A stretch of 49,489 bases of DNA from an uncultured Sphingobacteriales bacterium (GCA_937871285.1 CALMQS010000080.1:1-49489), one strand, 5' to 3'; counted from the stretch's first letter, positions 24,764 to 35,288 are shown. Translations and numbers: made by a program. The notes: generated by a model from the letters alone, not told the origin.

Positions 24764-26644
24764 ATGTTTTGTTCAACCCACAGCAAAATTATTTGTGCCA
24801 TATGCATGGTGGTTATTTTACTACCTGCATATTTGTTTGCCCAAACCGGCAGCGCCTCCGAGCCCGTTCGATATGTGGGCGGTGTAACCATTGATCCATC
24901 GGTGCATGAAGGCCGGCTGCGGTGGGCGGTGGGAGCGGAGAGCATACAGGTAATGCGTGCCAACAGAGCACATGGCGGAATAGACGGCGATTCGGGCTGG
25001 ACTTACAATCATGCGCCTAACCTGGCCTACCGGAACGGGAAATTTTACCTGCAGTATCTCAGCAACCCGGTTGATGAGCATATTGCACCGGGACAAACAC
25101 TGCTCATTACTTCTGCCGATGGACGCAACTGGGAAAAACCACGCATTTTATTTGCACCTTACCAGCCGCCGGCGGGGGTAAAAATTCCGCAAGGATATCA
25201 TGGCTATATGATGCACCAGCGCATGGGATTTTACGTGGCGCCAAACGGGCGCTTACTCACCCTGGCTTTTTACGGGCATACGGAAGACCCTTTCCAGGAA
25301 GGTGGCATTGGCAGGGTAGTGCGAGAGATATACAAAGACGGCAGTTTCGGTCCTGTATATTTTATCCGCTATGAGTCGCATGCCCAATGGAATGAAACCA
25401 ATACCAGCTTCCCTTTTTATACCCAATCAAAAGATACCGGCTTTGTAGCCGCCTGCAAAGCATTGCTGAACAATAAATTAATGATATTACAGTGGAAGGA
25501 TGAGGATGATGGTAAGGATACTTTATATGCTGAAAATAAAAATGATGATCATCTTTCCGCGCTGTCTTATTTTCATCGTAAGGACGGCAAAGTAGTAATG
25601 CTCTGGAAAAAATCGAAAGCCGCTTTATCGGATGATGAAGGTGCTACATTTTCTACACCTGTGAAAGTGTCTACACTCTTAATGTCGGGCGGTAAAAACT
25701 GGGGGCAAAGTACAGAAGATGGCAGGTATGCCATGTGCTATAACCCGATAGACAACTCTGAATACCGTTATCCTTTAATCATAGTGACAAGCGATGACGG
25801 GATCATTTTTGATGATATGCTGCTGGTACAGGGTGAAGTGCCGCCCAGGCGTTTTTTTGGCAGGTGGAAAGATTTCGGCCCCTGCTATACAAGAGGGATA
25901 ATAGAAGGCAATGGTAACCCGCCGGGCAACGATATGTGGATCACATACAGCATGAATAAGGAAGACATGTGGGTTACACGCGTGCCCGTACCCGTTACTT
26001 ACAGTGTAAACACCCCTGTAAATGATAATTTTAATTCCTTTGTTGCGGGGAAAGCAATTCCCAACTGGAATATCTATTCACCACAATGGGCGCCCGTTGC
26101 AGTAGCGGATTTTCCGGATACAAGAAATAAAAGCCTGCAGCTAACGGATGAAGATCCTTATGACTATGCCCGGGCAATACGGGTTTTTAAAGAAACCACT
26201 AAGGCTGATCTGCAGTTCAGGGTATATGCCGGGCAAAGTGATCATGGCGAGCTGTCTGTTGATGTAAGCGACCGCTATGGCAATCGCCCGGTACGGATCA
26301 GCTTTAACAGTAAGGGAGAAATTGAAGTAACGAATGGCAGTAAAAGTATTATAATCCAAAAATACGGGCACGGCACTTGGTATGATTTCCGGCTTATCAT
26401 CAATGCTGGTCTGAGCGGATCATTCGATCTTTTGCTGAACGGTAAAAAAGTACTATCACGGGCAGCATTAGCCGAAGCAGTAAAATCGGTAGAGCGCATC
26501 TCTTTCAGAACAGGGCCTTACAGGGATATTCCCAACCGCAGAACGCCCAATGAAGAACCTGAGCCTCCGTTGCCCGGCGCCGATGAAAAAGTTGCTAAAG
26601 CGGTGTATTATGTGGATGATGTGGTGGTGAATGGTGAAAAGTGA
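24764..26644 (+). CDS. Secreted BNR-like protein with C-terminal lectin-like domain
   Basis: About 626 residues. The ATG at 24764 opens a signal peptide (to LFAQ); the longer frame begins at GTG and would bury it. Residues ~30-420 look like a sialidase-type beta-propeller (HAPNLAYRNGKFYLQYLSNP, TSADGRNWEKP, SDDEGATFSTP, TSDDGIIFDD), and residues ~430-610 like a concanavalin/LamG-type beta-sandwich (NDNFNSFVAGKAIPNWNI, WYDFRLIINAG, LLNGKKVL, then PNRRTPNEEPEPPLPGADE). The substrate is unknown; it may act on plant or glycan polymers near the GH28-like gene. Its 3' end is convergent with tamL. Confidence 0.78.
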   Translation: MFCSTHSKIICAICMVVILLPAYLFAQTGSASEPVRYVGGVTIDPSVHEGRLRWAVGAESIQVMRANRAHGGIDGDSGWTYNHAPNLAYRNGKFYLQYLSNPVDEHIAPGQTLLITSADGRNWEKPRILFAPYQPPAGVKIPQGYHGYMMHQRMGFYVAPNGRLLTLAFYGHTEDPFQEGGIGRVVREIYKDGSFGPVYFIRYESHAQWNETNTSFPFYTQSKDTGFVAACKALLNNKLMILQWKDEDDGKDTLYAENKNDDHLSALSYFHRKDGKVVMLWKKSKAALSDDEGATFSTPVKVSTLLMSGGKNWGQSTEDGRYAMCYNPIDNSEYRYPLIIVTSDDGIIFDDMLLVQGEVPPRRFFGRWKDFGPCYTRGIIEGNGNPPGNDMWITYSMNKEDMWVTRVPVPVTYSVNTPVNDNFNSFVAGKAIPNWNIYSPQWAPVAVADFPDTRNKSLQLTDEDPYDYARAIRVFKETTKADLQFRVYAGQSDHGELSVDVSDRYGNRPVRISFNSKGEIEVTNGSKSIIIQKYGHGTWYDFRLIINAGLSGSFDLLLNGKKVLSRAALAEAVKSVERISFRTGPYRDIPNRRTPNEEPEPPLPGADEKVAKAVYYVDDVVVNGEK

Positions 26645-26739
26645 ATGGTGAGTGGAGAATAATTTATTGTTTTACGTTTATCGTCTCACATTTATCGTTT
26701 CACGAGCTGCAATACAGATATAATTTGCCTGACGCAACA

Positions 26740-29040
26740 CTAAAATGGATATCCTATTCCCAAATTAAAAATAAGGTTATCCCTTCGCCATGTGCTGCTG
26801 CCCAAATCCACCTGATCTATTACCCATCTTTCAGCTTCCGGCAGCCAGGGTTTACGCAAAGGGAATGCCACATCGAGCCGCAGTACAAGAAAGGATACAT
26901 CAAACCGTAACCCCACACCTGTGCCTACACCCAGCTCTTTCATGAAGCTGTTACTAAATTGGCTTCCTGGCTTATCTGTATTTTTATGATAAAGCCAGAT
27001 ATTGCCCGCATCCACGAAAACAGCGCCGTGTACTATGCTGAATAATTTAGCCCTTAACTCTGTATTGAATTCCAGCTTAATATCGCCCGACTGATCGGGA
27101 ATAAAATTCATGGTATTCATGTCTTTATAGGTGCCAGGACCCAGTGAACGGCTGCGGAACGCGCGGATACTGTTGTTGCCGCCCACAAAAAACTGTTTGA
27201 TAAAGGGAAGCTCTGATGAATTACCGTAAGGATAACCAAAGCCAACGATCAAACGGTTTGCCCATGTATTTTTTGAAGAAAGCTTCACGTAATACCGGAG
27301 ATCGGTTTCGAGTTTAACATACTGTGAAAACTGCGCTCCAAAAATGGTTTTAGGTTTTCCGTTCAGTGTATTGGCGCCGGTAATTAAACCTGCGATATTT
27401 CCTGAAAAATCAGCATTGCCATTAAAGTAAAGTCCTTTTAAACCATTGTTGCCTGTTAGTTCATTGTAATTGTAATTATAATTGGAGCCAATGATAAACT
27501 GCTTTTCAATGGCTTTTTGCAGGGAGGGATTATTGGCGGCATTGCTTTCGTACAAGGGGGTAACGCGTATGGGTTGCACGTAATTAATAGCTATGGGGTT
27601 AAACTGATGTTCTTTGCTGGCTGTTTCTTTCCAGGCATAACCAAACTCACCCCTGAAGGAATTCATGGTATATAGCTTTTCTTTGGTTAAAATATCATAG
27701 GCCACGAGTATGTTGGTTTTAGGTACAAAACCGCTACGGGTATCCAAAGTAACAAAAGGGATAAGAAACCGTGGAAAAGTAAGTTGGGCTTCTAATCCGC
27801 CTCTATAGGTATTAAAACCTTTTAATTGTCCGCTGTACTGTATCTCAAAACCGGCAGTAGCATTAACGGAAAGCAATTCACCGCCCCTGAATGTATTGCG
27901 GTTACGCCAGCCAATGGTAATGCCGGAGCCGGTAAGGTTATTTGATTTGGTATTGGCATTAATATCTGCCCGCAGCGATTTTTTGGGTAGCGAAGTGAGG
28001 TAATAGTAAACGTCTAATTTGGCTGAGTCGGGATCTTCAACAGGCTCAAACCTGTTCTTTACAAATTTAAATACCCCCAGGTTTACTAACCTGCTGATGC
28101 TCTGGTTGTGATCTTTACGGTTATATACATCCCCGGGGTTAAATTGCATGGATTGCGCGAACATCAACGGCTTGTATGTTTTACCTTTATCTACAACATA
28201 ATAGCCTTTGTAAAATGCTGCATCACTTTTCAGCGTATCGGCTTTTTGAGCGCTAAGCCTGTAGCCGGGAAAAATGTATACGTCATTAATCGTATATGCT
28301 TTTCTTGCTCTTTGCGGAGTGCCCGGCTTAATTTTTACCTGCAGGTTTACCGTATTATTGCCGATTGTACTGTCGGCCTGTATAATAAGGTAATCCGGAT
28401 CGAAGTAATAAAACCCTTTCTCTTTCAGCTCGGCGTCTATCCGTTCCCGTTCTGCTTTAACGGTCTCAAGGTTAAACGGATCACCGGTTTTAAGCAGCGT
28501 TTTACCGGATGACACGTTTATTGTTTTTTGTAAAACGGCACTGTCTTTATCGAACACCACTTCATTAATGATATAGCGGTTGCCCGTTTGAACGGTATAC
28601 ACCACCCTGGTTTTTTTATTTTTCAGTATTGAGTCCCCCTGTACAACAGCTTTAAAATATCCCCTGTTTTCCAATGTGCTTTGTAAAACTTTTACATTCC
28701 ATTCCAGGTTAACATCACCGGCGAGTACGGGAGGTTCACCCACTTTATATTTCAGCCAGCCTCCTATTGATTTTTCTTTTTTGGGATTGCCGGCCAGGTT
28801 GTACATCCATAGTTTAAAAGGCATTCCCAATATTGTTTTATTGGGCAATGGCCTGGTGAGGGCTTCCAGTTCGGCTTTTATCTTCTTTTTTTCTTTGTTA
28901 CGTGGCGCCGGGTCTTCTATTTTTATTGTAGCGCCGGTATATAAGGCTTCACCGGCAGGAAGCTTACGGGTACTGCTGCAACCTGCCAGCAAACAAACAG
29001 TTACCCATACTATAATAATATGAATGATCCTTTTCTTCAT
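26740..29040 (-). CDS. tamL: TamL-type outer-membrane assembly protein (lipoprotein BamA/TamA homologue)
   Basis: A 766-residue Omp85-superfamily outer-membrane beta-barrel. The N terminus is a lipoprotein signal (IVWVTVCLLAGC), the mark of the Bacteroidota TamL variant of TamA. POTRA-like repeats follow (about residues 90-380; RYIINEVVFDKDSAVL, TINDVYIFPGYRL), and the C-terminal barrel has the Omp85 features FFVGGNNSIRAFRSRSLGPG and a terminal GIGYPF strand. With TamB it forms the translocation and assembly module for outer-membrane proteins or lipid transport. Its start is one base after the tamB stop, so the two form a coupled operon. Confidence 0.92.
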   Translation of the reverse strand: MKKRIIHIIIVWVTVCLLAGCSSTRKLPAGEALYTGATIKIEDPAPRNKEKKKIKAELEALTRPLPNKTILGMPFKLWMYNLAGNPKKEKSIGGWLKYKVGEPPVLAGDVNLEWNVKVLQSTLENRGYFKAVVQGDSILKNKKTRVVYTVQTGNRYIINEVVFDKDSAVLQKTINVSSGKTLLKTGDPFNLETVKAERERIDAELKEKGFYYFDPDYLIIQADSTIGNNTVNLQVKIKPGTPQRARKAYTINDVYIFPGYRLSAQKADTLKSDAAFYKGYYVVDKGKTYKPLMFAQSMQFNPGDVYNRKDHNQSISRLVNLGVFKFVKNRFEPVEDPDSAKLDVYYYLTSLPKKSLRADINANTKSNNLTGSGITIGWRNRNTFRGGELLSVNATAGFEIQYSGQLKGFNTYRGGLEAQLTFPRFLIPFVTLDTRSGFVPKTNILVAYDILTKEKLYTMNSFRGEFGYAWKETASKEHQFNPIAINYVQPIRVTPLYESNAANNPSLQKAIEKQFIIGSNYNYNYNELTGNNGLKGLYFNGNADFSGNIAGLITGANTLNGKPKTIFGAQFSQYVKLETDLRYYVKLSSKNTWANRLIVGFGYPYGNSSELPFIKQFFVGGNNSIRAFRSRSLGPGTYKDMNTMNFIPDQSGDIKLEFNTELRAKLFSIVHGAVFVDAGNIWLYHKNTDKPGSQFSNSFMKELGVGTGVGLRFDVSFLVLRLDVAFPLRKPWLPEAERWVIDQVDLGSSTWRRDNLIFNLGIGYPF

Positions 29041-29041
29041 T

Positions 29042-32000
29042 TTATTGGTTTGCAGGGTTTGTGTTTTCCGGTGGATTGTTTTTTTGTTCCTGCCGTTCGG
29101 TTTTTTTTCTTTCCCTGTCTTTTCTGCGCTGCTCCTGCGTTTTTCTTTTTTTGAAGATATCCCTGAAGCGGTTATAGTCCACCGTAATAATAAAGCCTAT
29201 GCCTGTCTCCACAATGTAACCGTCTATCACGCCCTGGTAATCGTTTTTCCGGTACCCTCTCAGCATATACCTGCCGTCTTCGCTTAAACGGTAATCCAGC
29301 GCTACATTACCCGCTATATTGCTGGCCCGCTGGTTGGCGTTCTGAGGACCTTCGATCTCAAAATTGCTGCCAACGGTAACGGTCAGGCGATCATTCAGCA
29401 GTTTTTTGGATAAGCCCACATTCAGGTCGGTACGGCTTTGCCTTTCCCCTGTAGTATAATCATCGGAAGCAGCAATATCGAAGTTCAGGTCAACGCCTTT
29501 TACCAGGTCGGCTGCCAGTTGATTGAGCTGTTCGGTCATGAGCTTGCTTACGCTTTGCCTTACCAGTGCAGATGTGCTGGTATTTCCACTGCTGCTGAAA
29601 GGATCTTCTGCCACAAAACGGTTTAGCAGCAATAAGGCAAAAACCTGTTTATTCATTTCCGCTTCTTCCTGCCGCAGGATGTCGAGCTTCGTTCTTACAT
29701 TGGCCAAAATATCGTTTGATACACCGTAATTTTTATTATCCGGAAGAATAATATCAAAACTAATATTAGGCTTTAGCAATTTACCCGTCATGGTAAGCAT
29801 TACGTCAAAAGGAAGCTTCTGCAGGTAAGTATTTCTTTGCGCTGAGCTTACATCTTCACCCAATTGATTCTTTACCAGGTCGAGCGGAGCTGTATTGGCG
29901 GTATATTTCGCGGTAATGTCTACATTGGCATCCGTTGGCTCTCCTTCCCAGGTAATTTTGCTTCCCTTTACAATATCAAATTTGCGGTGAAGAAAATTGA
30001 AGGTAAGATCATAGCTGCCTTCTTCCATTTCATAGGTTCCGGCAAGCGTTATTTTTCCGCTGGGATCTACACCTGCACTCAATTGCGCATCGCCCCTCAC
30101 ATTCAGAAAATCGCCGTTGCCTTCATCAACCACCAGCGTAAAATCTGCGGCTTTATCTATTTCAATATTTACCGAAACGTCCATTCCCTGCAGCGATGAT
30201 GTATTCAGTGAATCATAGGAAGCCAAAAAAAGAGAATCATTTTGCGGTGCATCTTTATCAACAAAAACCACAATGCCTTCCCGGTCTGCCACTCCCGGCT
30301 CATTTTGGGGAAGGACGATGGTCATTTTTGTTTTTTCGTTTACTTTCAGGCTTCCATCAATTACAGGCGCTGTTTCCGTTCCCTTTACTGTGAGGTTGGT
30401 ATTGAAATACAGTTGCCCATAAAATAATTTATTGTCTTTTTTAGTGCTGTTCAATGCCCTGAAATTATCCGCTCTTATTGTAAGGTCAAAATTGTAGTTC
30501 AAAAAGTTGCCGGTGGCGGCAGTGCCGTCAAGGATCAGTGCATTGCGGGCTGAGTCTCTGATCTCAAAGCGATCGAAAACAATACCCTGGCTGGTTACCG
30601 ATAACTTTTCCTGGTCAATAGCAAATATGTTATTGAGCATGCTCAGGTTGAATGCTGTTTTGTTGAAAAGCAATTCACCGTTTACAGCAGGCTGATCTGT
30701 TGTGCCCGTTATTTTAAATGCCCCGTTTATAAACCCGGAAGCATCACGTAGTGCACCCGCCGAAAACGCCTGTGCGGTAGTAAGCGGCAGCTTCCGTATG
30801 TTGAGGCTGAGATCTATAGCTTTATTGTTAGCATAATAATTGCCACTGAGTTGTACATCATTATCGTTGCCGGTTATGGTTACATCGGCATTGTAGGTAT
30901 CTGCTACTTTATTGTTGACCAGCATTTTTACATTCCCTATCGTATCTTTTTTGATACTCAGTTCATTTATAGAAAGATCACCAACAAACACAGGCTGCTG
31001 TGTGAGATTGCTAACGGTAATTTTACCGTTCAGTGTGCCGTCTGCTAATGTGGAATCGGGTTGCACAAAGCCGGTGAGGGTGGCAATGCTAAAATTGGAA
31101 AAGCCGATTTCCATCGGGGCATTTGCTGCTTCGGAAAGGCTATTGATGCTCAGTTGCTGCTTATCCTGGTTTAAAACAAAATTTTCCGCATGCACTCCTT
31201 CATCAGCTACTGTAATTTTATTATCTGCTGCTATTGTCCAGTCCTTATAATTCAGCAACAGGTCCGCGGGCTTTATCGAAAACCGGTAACCTCCATTTTG
31301 TGATTGCTGTAATAGTCCTTTCACGTTATATCTTTCGTTGTCGGCTTTGTCTTTTATATTCAATGCATAATCAATGGTATTGTTCGCTACCGAAGCGGTG
31401 ATATTGGTTTTATGCAGGGCGAGGCTTTTTCCAATAACTATATTTTCTACATCAGCGTGTATGTTTATGGCACTGTCTGTGGTAGCGGCGTTTAGCTGCA
31501 GCTCATCTATTTGATTGGCGCCAATATGTACAGCAGGTGCAGCCAGCGATGCATTCCAGCCTTCATTGGTTGTGAACCTGCTTTTCAGCACTACGGAATC
31601 CATTCTTTCGAGCTGCGGTACAAAAGCCTTAAGCGCCGGCCCGTTTATAATATTTGCATTAATGGTAAAATCATAAGGCTCCGTTTTTTTTGCTGAATCC
31701 GTAGCAGCCATAGCGAAATAAGGTTGTATAGCATCTTGGAAAATGCTGCCCAGCTCGGTGAGCTTATACCGGCCAAGCAACCGGGCGTTCACCACATCAC
31801 TGTTCAACTGTATATATCTTGCGCTGTCATTTGTGCCTGCCAGTAATTGAATGGTATCCATTTGCACTCTTTGCTGGTTATACACCAGCAATGATTGAAG
31901 GATGAACAATGTACCGTCAAGACTATCGGGATTTGTATTTTTAAAATCGCCCTGTACATTACCACGGTAGATCAGCTCATCGCCGGTTAAATGCAGGGCC

Positions 32001-34147
32001 TGCATTTTAATACTGTCAATGGTTGCATTCAATTGTACAGACGGGTATGCTTTTGAAAGATCGGCCATAGCATCCGCAGCAAAATGAATATTGGGGTCAG
32101 CAATATCAGCATGTACTGTTGCCTGCTGATTGGCTATTGTTCCCTTCAAATTCAAATCGCGGTATTCATATTGTTTAAGGATGGCCGACTTTATTTTTCC
32201 GGTAAGAGCAGCGTTGGCTGTTTTGGGGTCATAACCATTTCCTTTAATGTGGAAATCGGCAGATACCGGTCCAAGATTTTCCTTATCCTGTAAAATGGTT
32301 CCCAGATCGAGCGATGTTGTATTCAATTGAAGGTCGTAAACGGATTTGTTGGGGTCGGCAATTTGTTCCATTGTTCCTTCTAATGAAGCATTACCCAGGC
32401 TGGTTTTCAGTAACAGGTTGGTAGTAAGCTTCCCTGTATTTCCATTGAGTTTGCCGGATATATTCATTTGAGAAGGCAGGGTAATGTTTTGAGGCAGGGT
32501 TCCTGCAGGAACGAATAATGCCATGTCTGTTTGCGAACTGCTGATATTTTTGATGGAAAGATCGGCGCCCAGTTTATTCATATCAGGTAAACCCCTTAAT
32601 TGTCCGCTGATGTCAATCCGCGTATCTTTCAATCCGCTGATCTGTAGAACTGGTACCTGCAGATCAGCAATGCGGCCGCTCATGCGGCTATTGATCAGCC
32701 ATATAGCATTGGGGTCGGTAAAGGCTGGCTGTGAACGCAGGGAAGGCATGAAACATAATATATCTTTTACCTGTATTTTGCTGTTTTGCAGATCTAAGTT
32801 TAATTGCATGCGGCCGATATCCTTTTGTAATGCGCCTATGGAATCATATTGTATAGCAATATTCCGTTTCAATTCTGTTCCGGGTGTTTTTAAATAAAGC
32901 TCTTTTAAATAAGCCTGCCTGTTTGAATAAAGGAAATCTGTTTTCAACTGGTTCAATACAAAACCGCTTTGCTCGGTGAACATTGCTTTTGTGATACTGC
33001 CGCCGACGGAATCGCTGCTGTATAACAGATCGCTGACATGTAAAGACAATGCTCCGGTTTTCAGGTGCATATAGTCCATTCCGCTTTGCTGTTGGGGACT
33101 GTTGTCATCATCAAACCGCAGGTTAGTATTGTCTAATTGCAGGCTGGCCATCTGTATGCGCCAGCCGGCTTCGGCCTGGGCGTTTACTTCCTGCCGGGTT
33201 TCTTTTTTAACTATTCCTGCTCCTTCTTTTTTGCCCAGTCGAAGAACGGCCGTTGTACTGTCTAATAAAAGTGTATTGAGACTGATGATGCGTTGTGCGG
33301 GGTCAATTTTTTGCGGTTGAATATGCAGGGCTCCCAGGTTTAGCTGCGTATACAAAGCAGAAACATTATTGCGGTAATCAAGGTTGATGTTTTGAATATC
33401 TATATCGTCCAGATCTAGCTGTACATTAACAGGCGCTTTCGCATCTGCTACATCTTCTTCCGCAGGTTCTGCCTCAAGCAATGGTTTTGACTGGTACACC
33501 CGTGCGGTTAACCCCTGCAATGTAAGCGGCGCAATGCTGAACTGCATTTTTTCAAGGTCGAATGTTTCCAGCCTGGTGTCAAAATGTTCTAAATGAGCTT
33601 CCACATCATTGCCTGTAATCACATCGTTGTATACGATTCTGATATGGTTAAGCTCAACCGATCGCAAAGTAAAGGGAGTGGAGCCGGTATCTTCATCTGC
33701 AGGTTTGGCATCTGCAGAAGCAAAAGCATCAATAATAAACTGGAAGTTAAAAACGGTATCGGGCAGTTGTCGTTTAATTTTAGCCGTTATATGATCTAAT
33801 TCAACAGACTGGACATCTATTCCATTCCCGGCAATGAGGTCAAACAGATCAACATTTACTTTTATGCTGCCTGCCGCAATTAAAGTGTCTTTGCCCTGGT
33901 CTTCTACATAAACATTTTCAACCACTACTTTTTTGGGAAAGCCGATGTAAATTTTGCCAATGGCAACTTTGGTCTGTAATTTTTTTTCAAGATAAGTAAC
34001 CGCCTTTCCACGAATAAAATTTTGCACAGGCGGTGTAAGGATGAGCCCGGCAAGAAGCACCAGGAACAGCAGTATAAAAAGAACAGTTTTGGCTGCTATC
34101 CCTGCTATTCTTTTTCCTGTACTTTTTTTCGTTTCCTGTTGATCCAT
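29042..34147 (-). CDS. tamB: TamB-family translocation/assembly module protein
   Basis: A very long (1701 aa) inner-membrane-anchored periplasmic protein. One N-terminal membrane segment (TVLFILLFLVLLAGLILTPP, about residues 20-39), then an AsmA-like start (VQNFIRGKAVTYLEKKLQTK), a long repetitive beta-rich taco-like body, and the C-terminal DUF490/TamB domain (from about residue 1240; MTIVLPQNEPGVADREGIVV, GTYEMEEGSYDLTFNFLHRK). It bridges to the outer membrane through TamL. The end is a basic, Glu-, Gln- and Asn-rich tail (KKRKTQEQRRKDRERKKTER). Length is in the range of Bacteroidota TamB proteins. First gene of the operon. Confidence 0.93.
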   Translation of the reverse strand: MDQQETKKSTGKRIAGIAAKTVLFILLFLVLLAGLILTPPVQNFIRGKAVTYLEKKLQTKVAIGKIYIGFPKKVVVENVYVEDQGKDTLIAAGSIKVNVDLFDLIAGNGIDVQSVELDHITAKIKRQLPDTVFNFQFIIDAFASADAKPADEDTGSTPFTLRSVELNHIRIVYNDVITGNDVEAHLEHFDTRLETFDLEKMQFSIAPLTLQGLTARVYQSKPLLEAEPAEEDVADAKAPVNVQLDLDDIDIQNINLDYRNNVSALYTQLNLGALHIQPQKIDPAQRIISLNTLLLDSTTAVLRLGKKEGAGIVKKETRQEVNAQAEAGWRIQMASLQLDNTNLRFDDDNSPQQQSGMDYMHLKTGALSLHVSDLLYSSDSVGGSITKAMFTEQSGFVLNQLKTDFLYSNRQAYLKELYLKTPGTELKRNIAIQYDSIGALQKDIGRMQLNLDLQNSKIQVKDILCFMPSLRSQPAFTDPNAIWLINSRMSGRIADLQVPVLQISGLKDTRIDISGQLRGLPDMNKLGADLSIKNISSSQTDMALFVPAGTLPQNITLPSQMNISGKLNGNTGKLTTNLLLKTSLGNASLEGTMEQIADPNKSVYDLQLNTTSLDLGTILQDKENLGPVSADFHIKGNGYDPKTANAALTGKIKSAILKQYEYRDLNLKGTIANQQATVHADIADPNIHFAADAMADLSKAYPSVQLNATIDSIKMQALHLTGDELIYRGNVQGDFKNTNPDSLDGTLFILQSLLVYNQQRVQMDTIQLLAGTNDSARYIQLNSDVVNARLLGRYKLTELGSIFQDAIQPYFAMAATDSAKKTEPYDFTINANIINGPALKAFVPQLERMDSVVLKSRFTTNEGWNASLAAPAVHIGANQIDELQLNAATTDSAINIHADVENIVIGKSLALHKTNITASVANNTIDYALNIKDKADNERYNVKGLLQQSQNGGYRFSIKPADLLLNYKDWTIAADNKITVADEGVHAENFVLNQDKQQLSINSLSEAANAPMEIGFSNFSIATLTGFVQPDSTLADGTLNGKITVSNLTQQPVFVGDLSINELSIKKDTIGNVKMLVNNKVADTYNADVTITGNDNDVQLSGNYYANNKAIDLSLNIRKLPLTTAQAFSAGALRDASGFINGAFKITGTTDQPAVNGELLFNKTAFNLSMLNNIFAIDQEKLSVTSQGIVFDRFEIRDSARNALILDGTAATGNFLNYNFDLTIRADNFRALNSTKKDNKLFYGQLYFNTNLTVKGTETAPVIDGSLKVNEKTKMTIVLPQNEPGVADREGIVVFVDKDAPQNDSLFLASYDSLNTSSLQGMDVSVNIEIDKAADFTLVVDEGNGDFLNVRGDAQLSAGVDPSGKITLAGTYEMEEGSYDLTFNFLHRKFDIVKGSKITWEGEPTDANVDITAKYTANTAPLDLVKNQLGEDVSSAQRNTYLQKLPFDVMLTMTGKLLKPNISFDIILPDNKNYGVSNDILANVRTKLDILRQEEAEMNKQVFALLLLNRFVAEDPFSSSGNTSTSALVRQSVSKLMTEQLNQLAADLVKGVDLNFDIAASDDYTTGERQSRTDLNVGLSKKLLNDRLTVTVGSNFEIEGPQNANQRASNIAGNVALDYRLSEDGRYMLRGYRKNDYQGVIDGYIVETGIGFIITVDYNRFRDIFKKRKTQEQRRKDRERKKTERQEQKNNPPENTNPANQ

Positions 34148-34589
34148 GCTATAGATACTTAGTGATTACCGGGGTATTTATTTTTTACCTAATGCCTTAT
34201 CCATCAATAGAAAAAATCATGCTAATGCCTGTATACGTTGTATTTATATAGCGAATGTGGTATAAATTACCCACCACATGCTGCCTGTAGCGCAAAAATA
34301 AGGTAGTTTCCTGCGTGGGATTAAGAAAATGATAGGAGAAGTGGGGGTGTGAGGTGGGAGGTATGAGTATAAGGTGTGAATGCTGCTAATGATAGTATGA
34401 TACTCCTTTTCCGCCTCACCTGAAGGCTGACTGCTGGTACCTGCAAAGAACCAAATTACAAAAAACAAGATCCAAATAAACTTCAAATCCGAAGCCATAA
34501 GCTCTAAATCCGAAGAAATACAACGGTAAACTAAAAATCATCTGCTATTGGATTCGGTTTCTGCTATTGCAGGGTTTTTCAGAAAGGGT
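34148..34589. repeat. 442-bp spacer with dispersed repeat copy 3 (34443-34515)
   Basis: No gene is supported. The left part is the tamB upstream region. From about 34310 there are G/T-rich low-complexity words (GTGTGAGGTGGGAGGTATG), and 34443-34515 is a diverged copy of the A-rich repeat at 4421 and 8311 (AAAGAACCAAATTACAAA, AATAAACTTCAAATCCGAAG). No hairpin terminator or promoter was clear. Confidence 0.6.
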
Positions 34590-35288
34590 TCATTTATCAT
34601 TAACAGCCGCCGATAGTTGGGTAATAGGCGTTAATTCAACTTTTCGGAATTCCACTTCAGCACCTTCGGCCTGTAAAGCAATCTGACCTTTTTCCGCCGT
34701 ACAGTTAAAACCGTCATTCACCAGGTCGCCGTTTACCCACACCCGTATGGAATTTTTTAGGCACTCTACTACCATCGTGTTCCATTCACCCAAAGGTTTT
34801 TCTGATCCGTCTGTCAGGTTGAGTATCCTTCTGTTTTTACCTTCCGTTATACCCCATTCTGCTTTTGGTCCGCGGCGTTTTTCCATATCAGGCACGGCTA
34901 TATCTTCCACAATGCACCAGAAATCGCCCGCATTTTCATGCATCATTTGCACTTCAATGGATTTGGGAAACATTTTATAAAGCGACCTGGGAGTAGAAGC
35001 AAATACCAGCACACCACAATTTCCTGGTTTACCCACAAAGCGGTATTCTACCTGTAACCTGAAATTTTGGTACACGGAATCTGTGATCAAATGTCCGCCG
35101 GGAGTGCCTAAGCTAACCAGCAATCCGTTTCTTATAATAAAAGGATTTCTTGCCAGCGCATTGGTATCCATTTCCGGAACATCTATATGCCATCCGCTTA
35201 AATCACGCCCGTTAAAGAGGCTGTAGGAACCGGTTTGACACAGGGCTCCTACGGGCAGCAAAAAGATAAGGAAAAAAATAACTTTCAT
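34590..35288 (-). CDS. DUF1080 domain protein (3-keto-disaccharide hydrolase family)
   Basis: A 232-residue secreted protein: signal peptide to about LCQ, then a concanavalin-like DUF1080 domain with SLFNGRDLSGWHIDV at the start, FRLQVEYRFVGKPGNCGVLV, and EWNTMVVECLKNSIRVWVNG near the end. DUF1080 proteins have been shown to cleave 3-keto-glycosides in some Bacteroidota, acting with Gfo/Idh/MocA-type dehydrogenases; such an oxidoreductase lies in the same window at 45.8 kb. Whether this member has that activity is an inference. No close operon partner is seen; the GH20-like gene is 0.5 kb away on the same strand with an opposite-strand gene in between. Confidence 0.9.
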   Translation of the reverse strand: MKVIFFLIFLLPVGALCQTGSYSLFNGRDLSGWHIDVPEMDTNALARNPFIIRNGLLVSLGTPGGHLITDSVYQNFRLQVEYRFVGKPGNCGVLVFASTPRSLYKMFPKSIEVQMMHENAGDFWCIVEDIAVPDMEKRRGPKAEWGITEGKNRRILNLTDGSEKPLGEWNTMVVECLKNSIRVWVNGDLVNDGFNCTAEKGQIALQAEGAEVEFRKVELTPITQLSAAVNDK

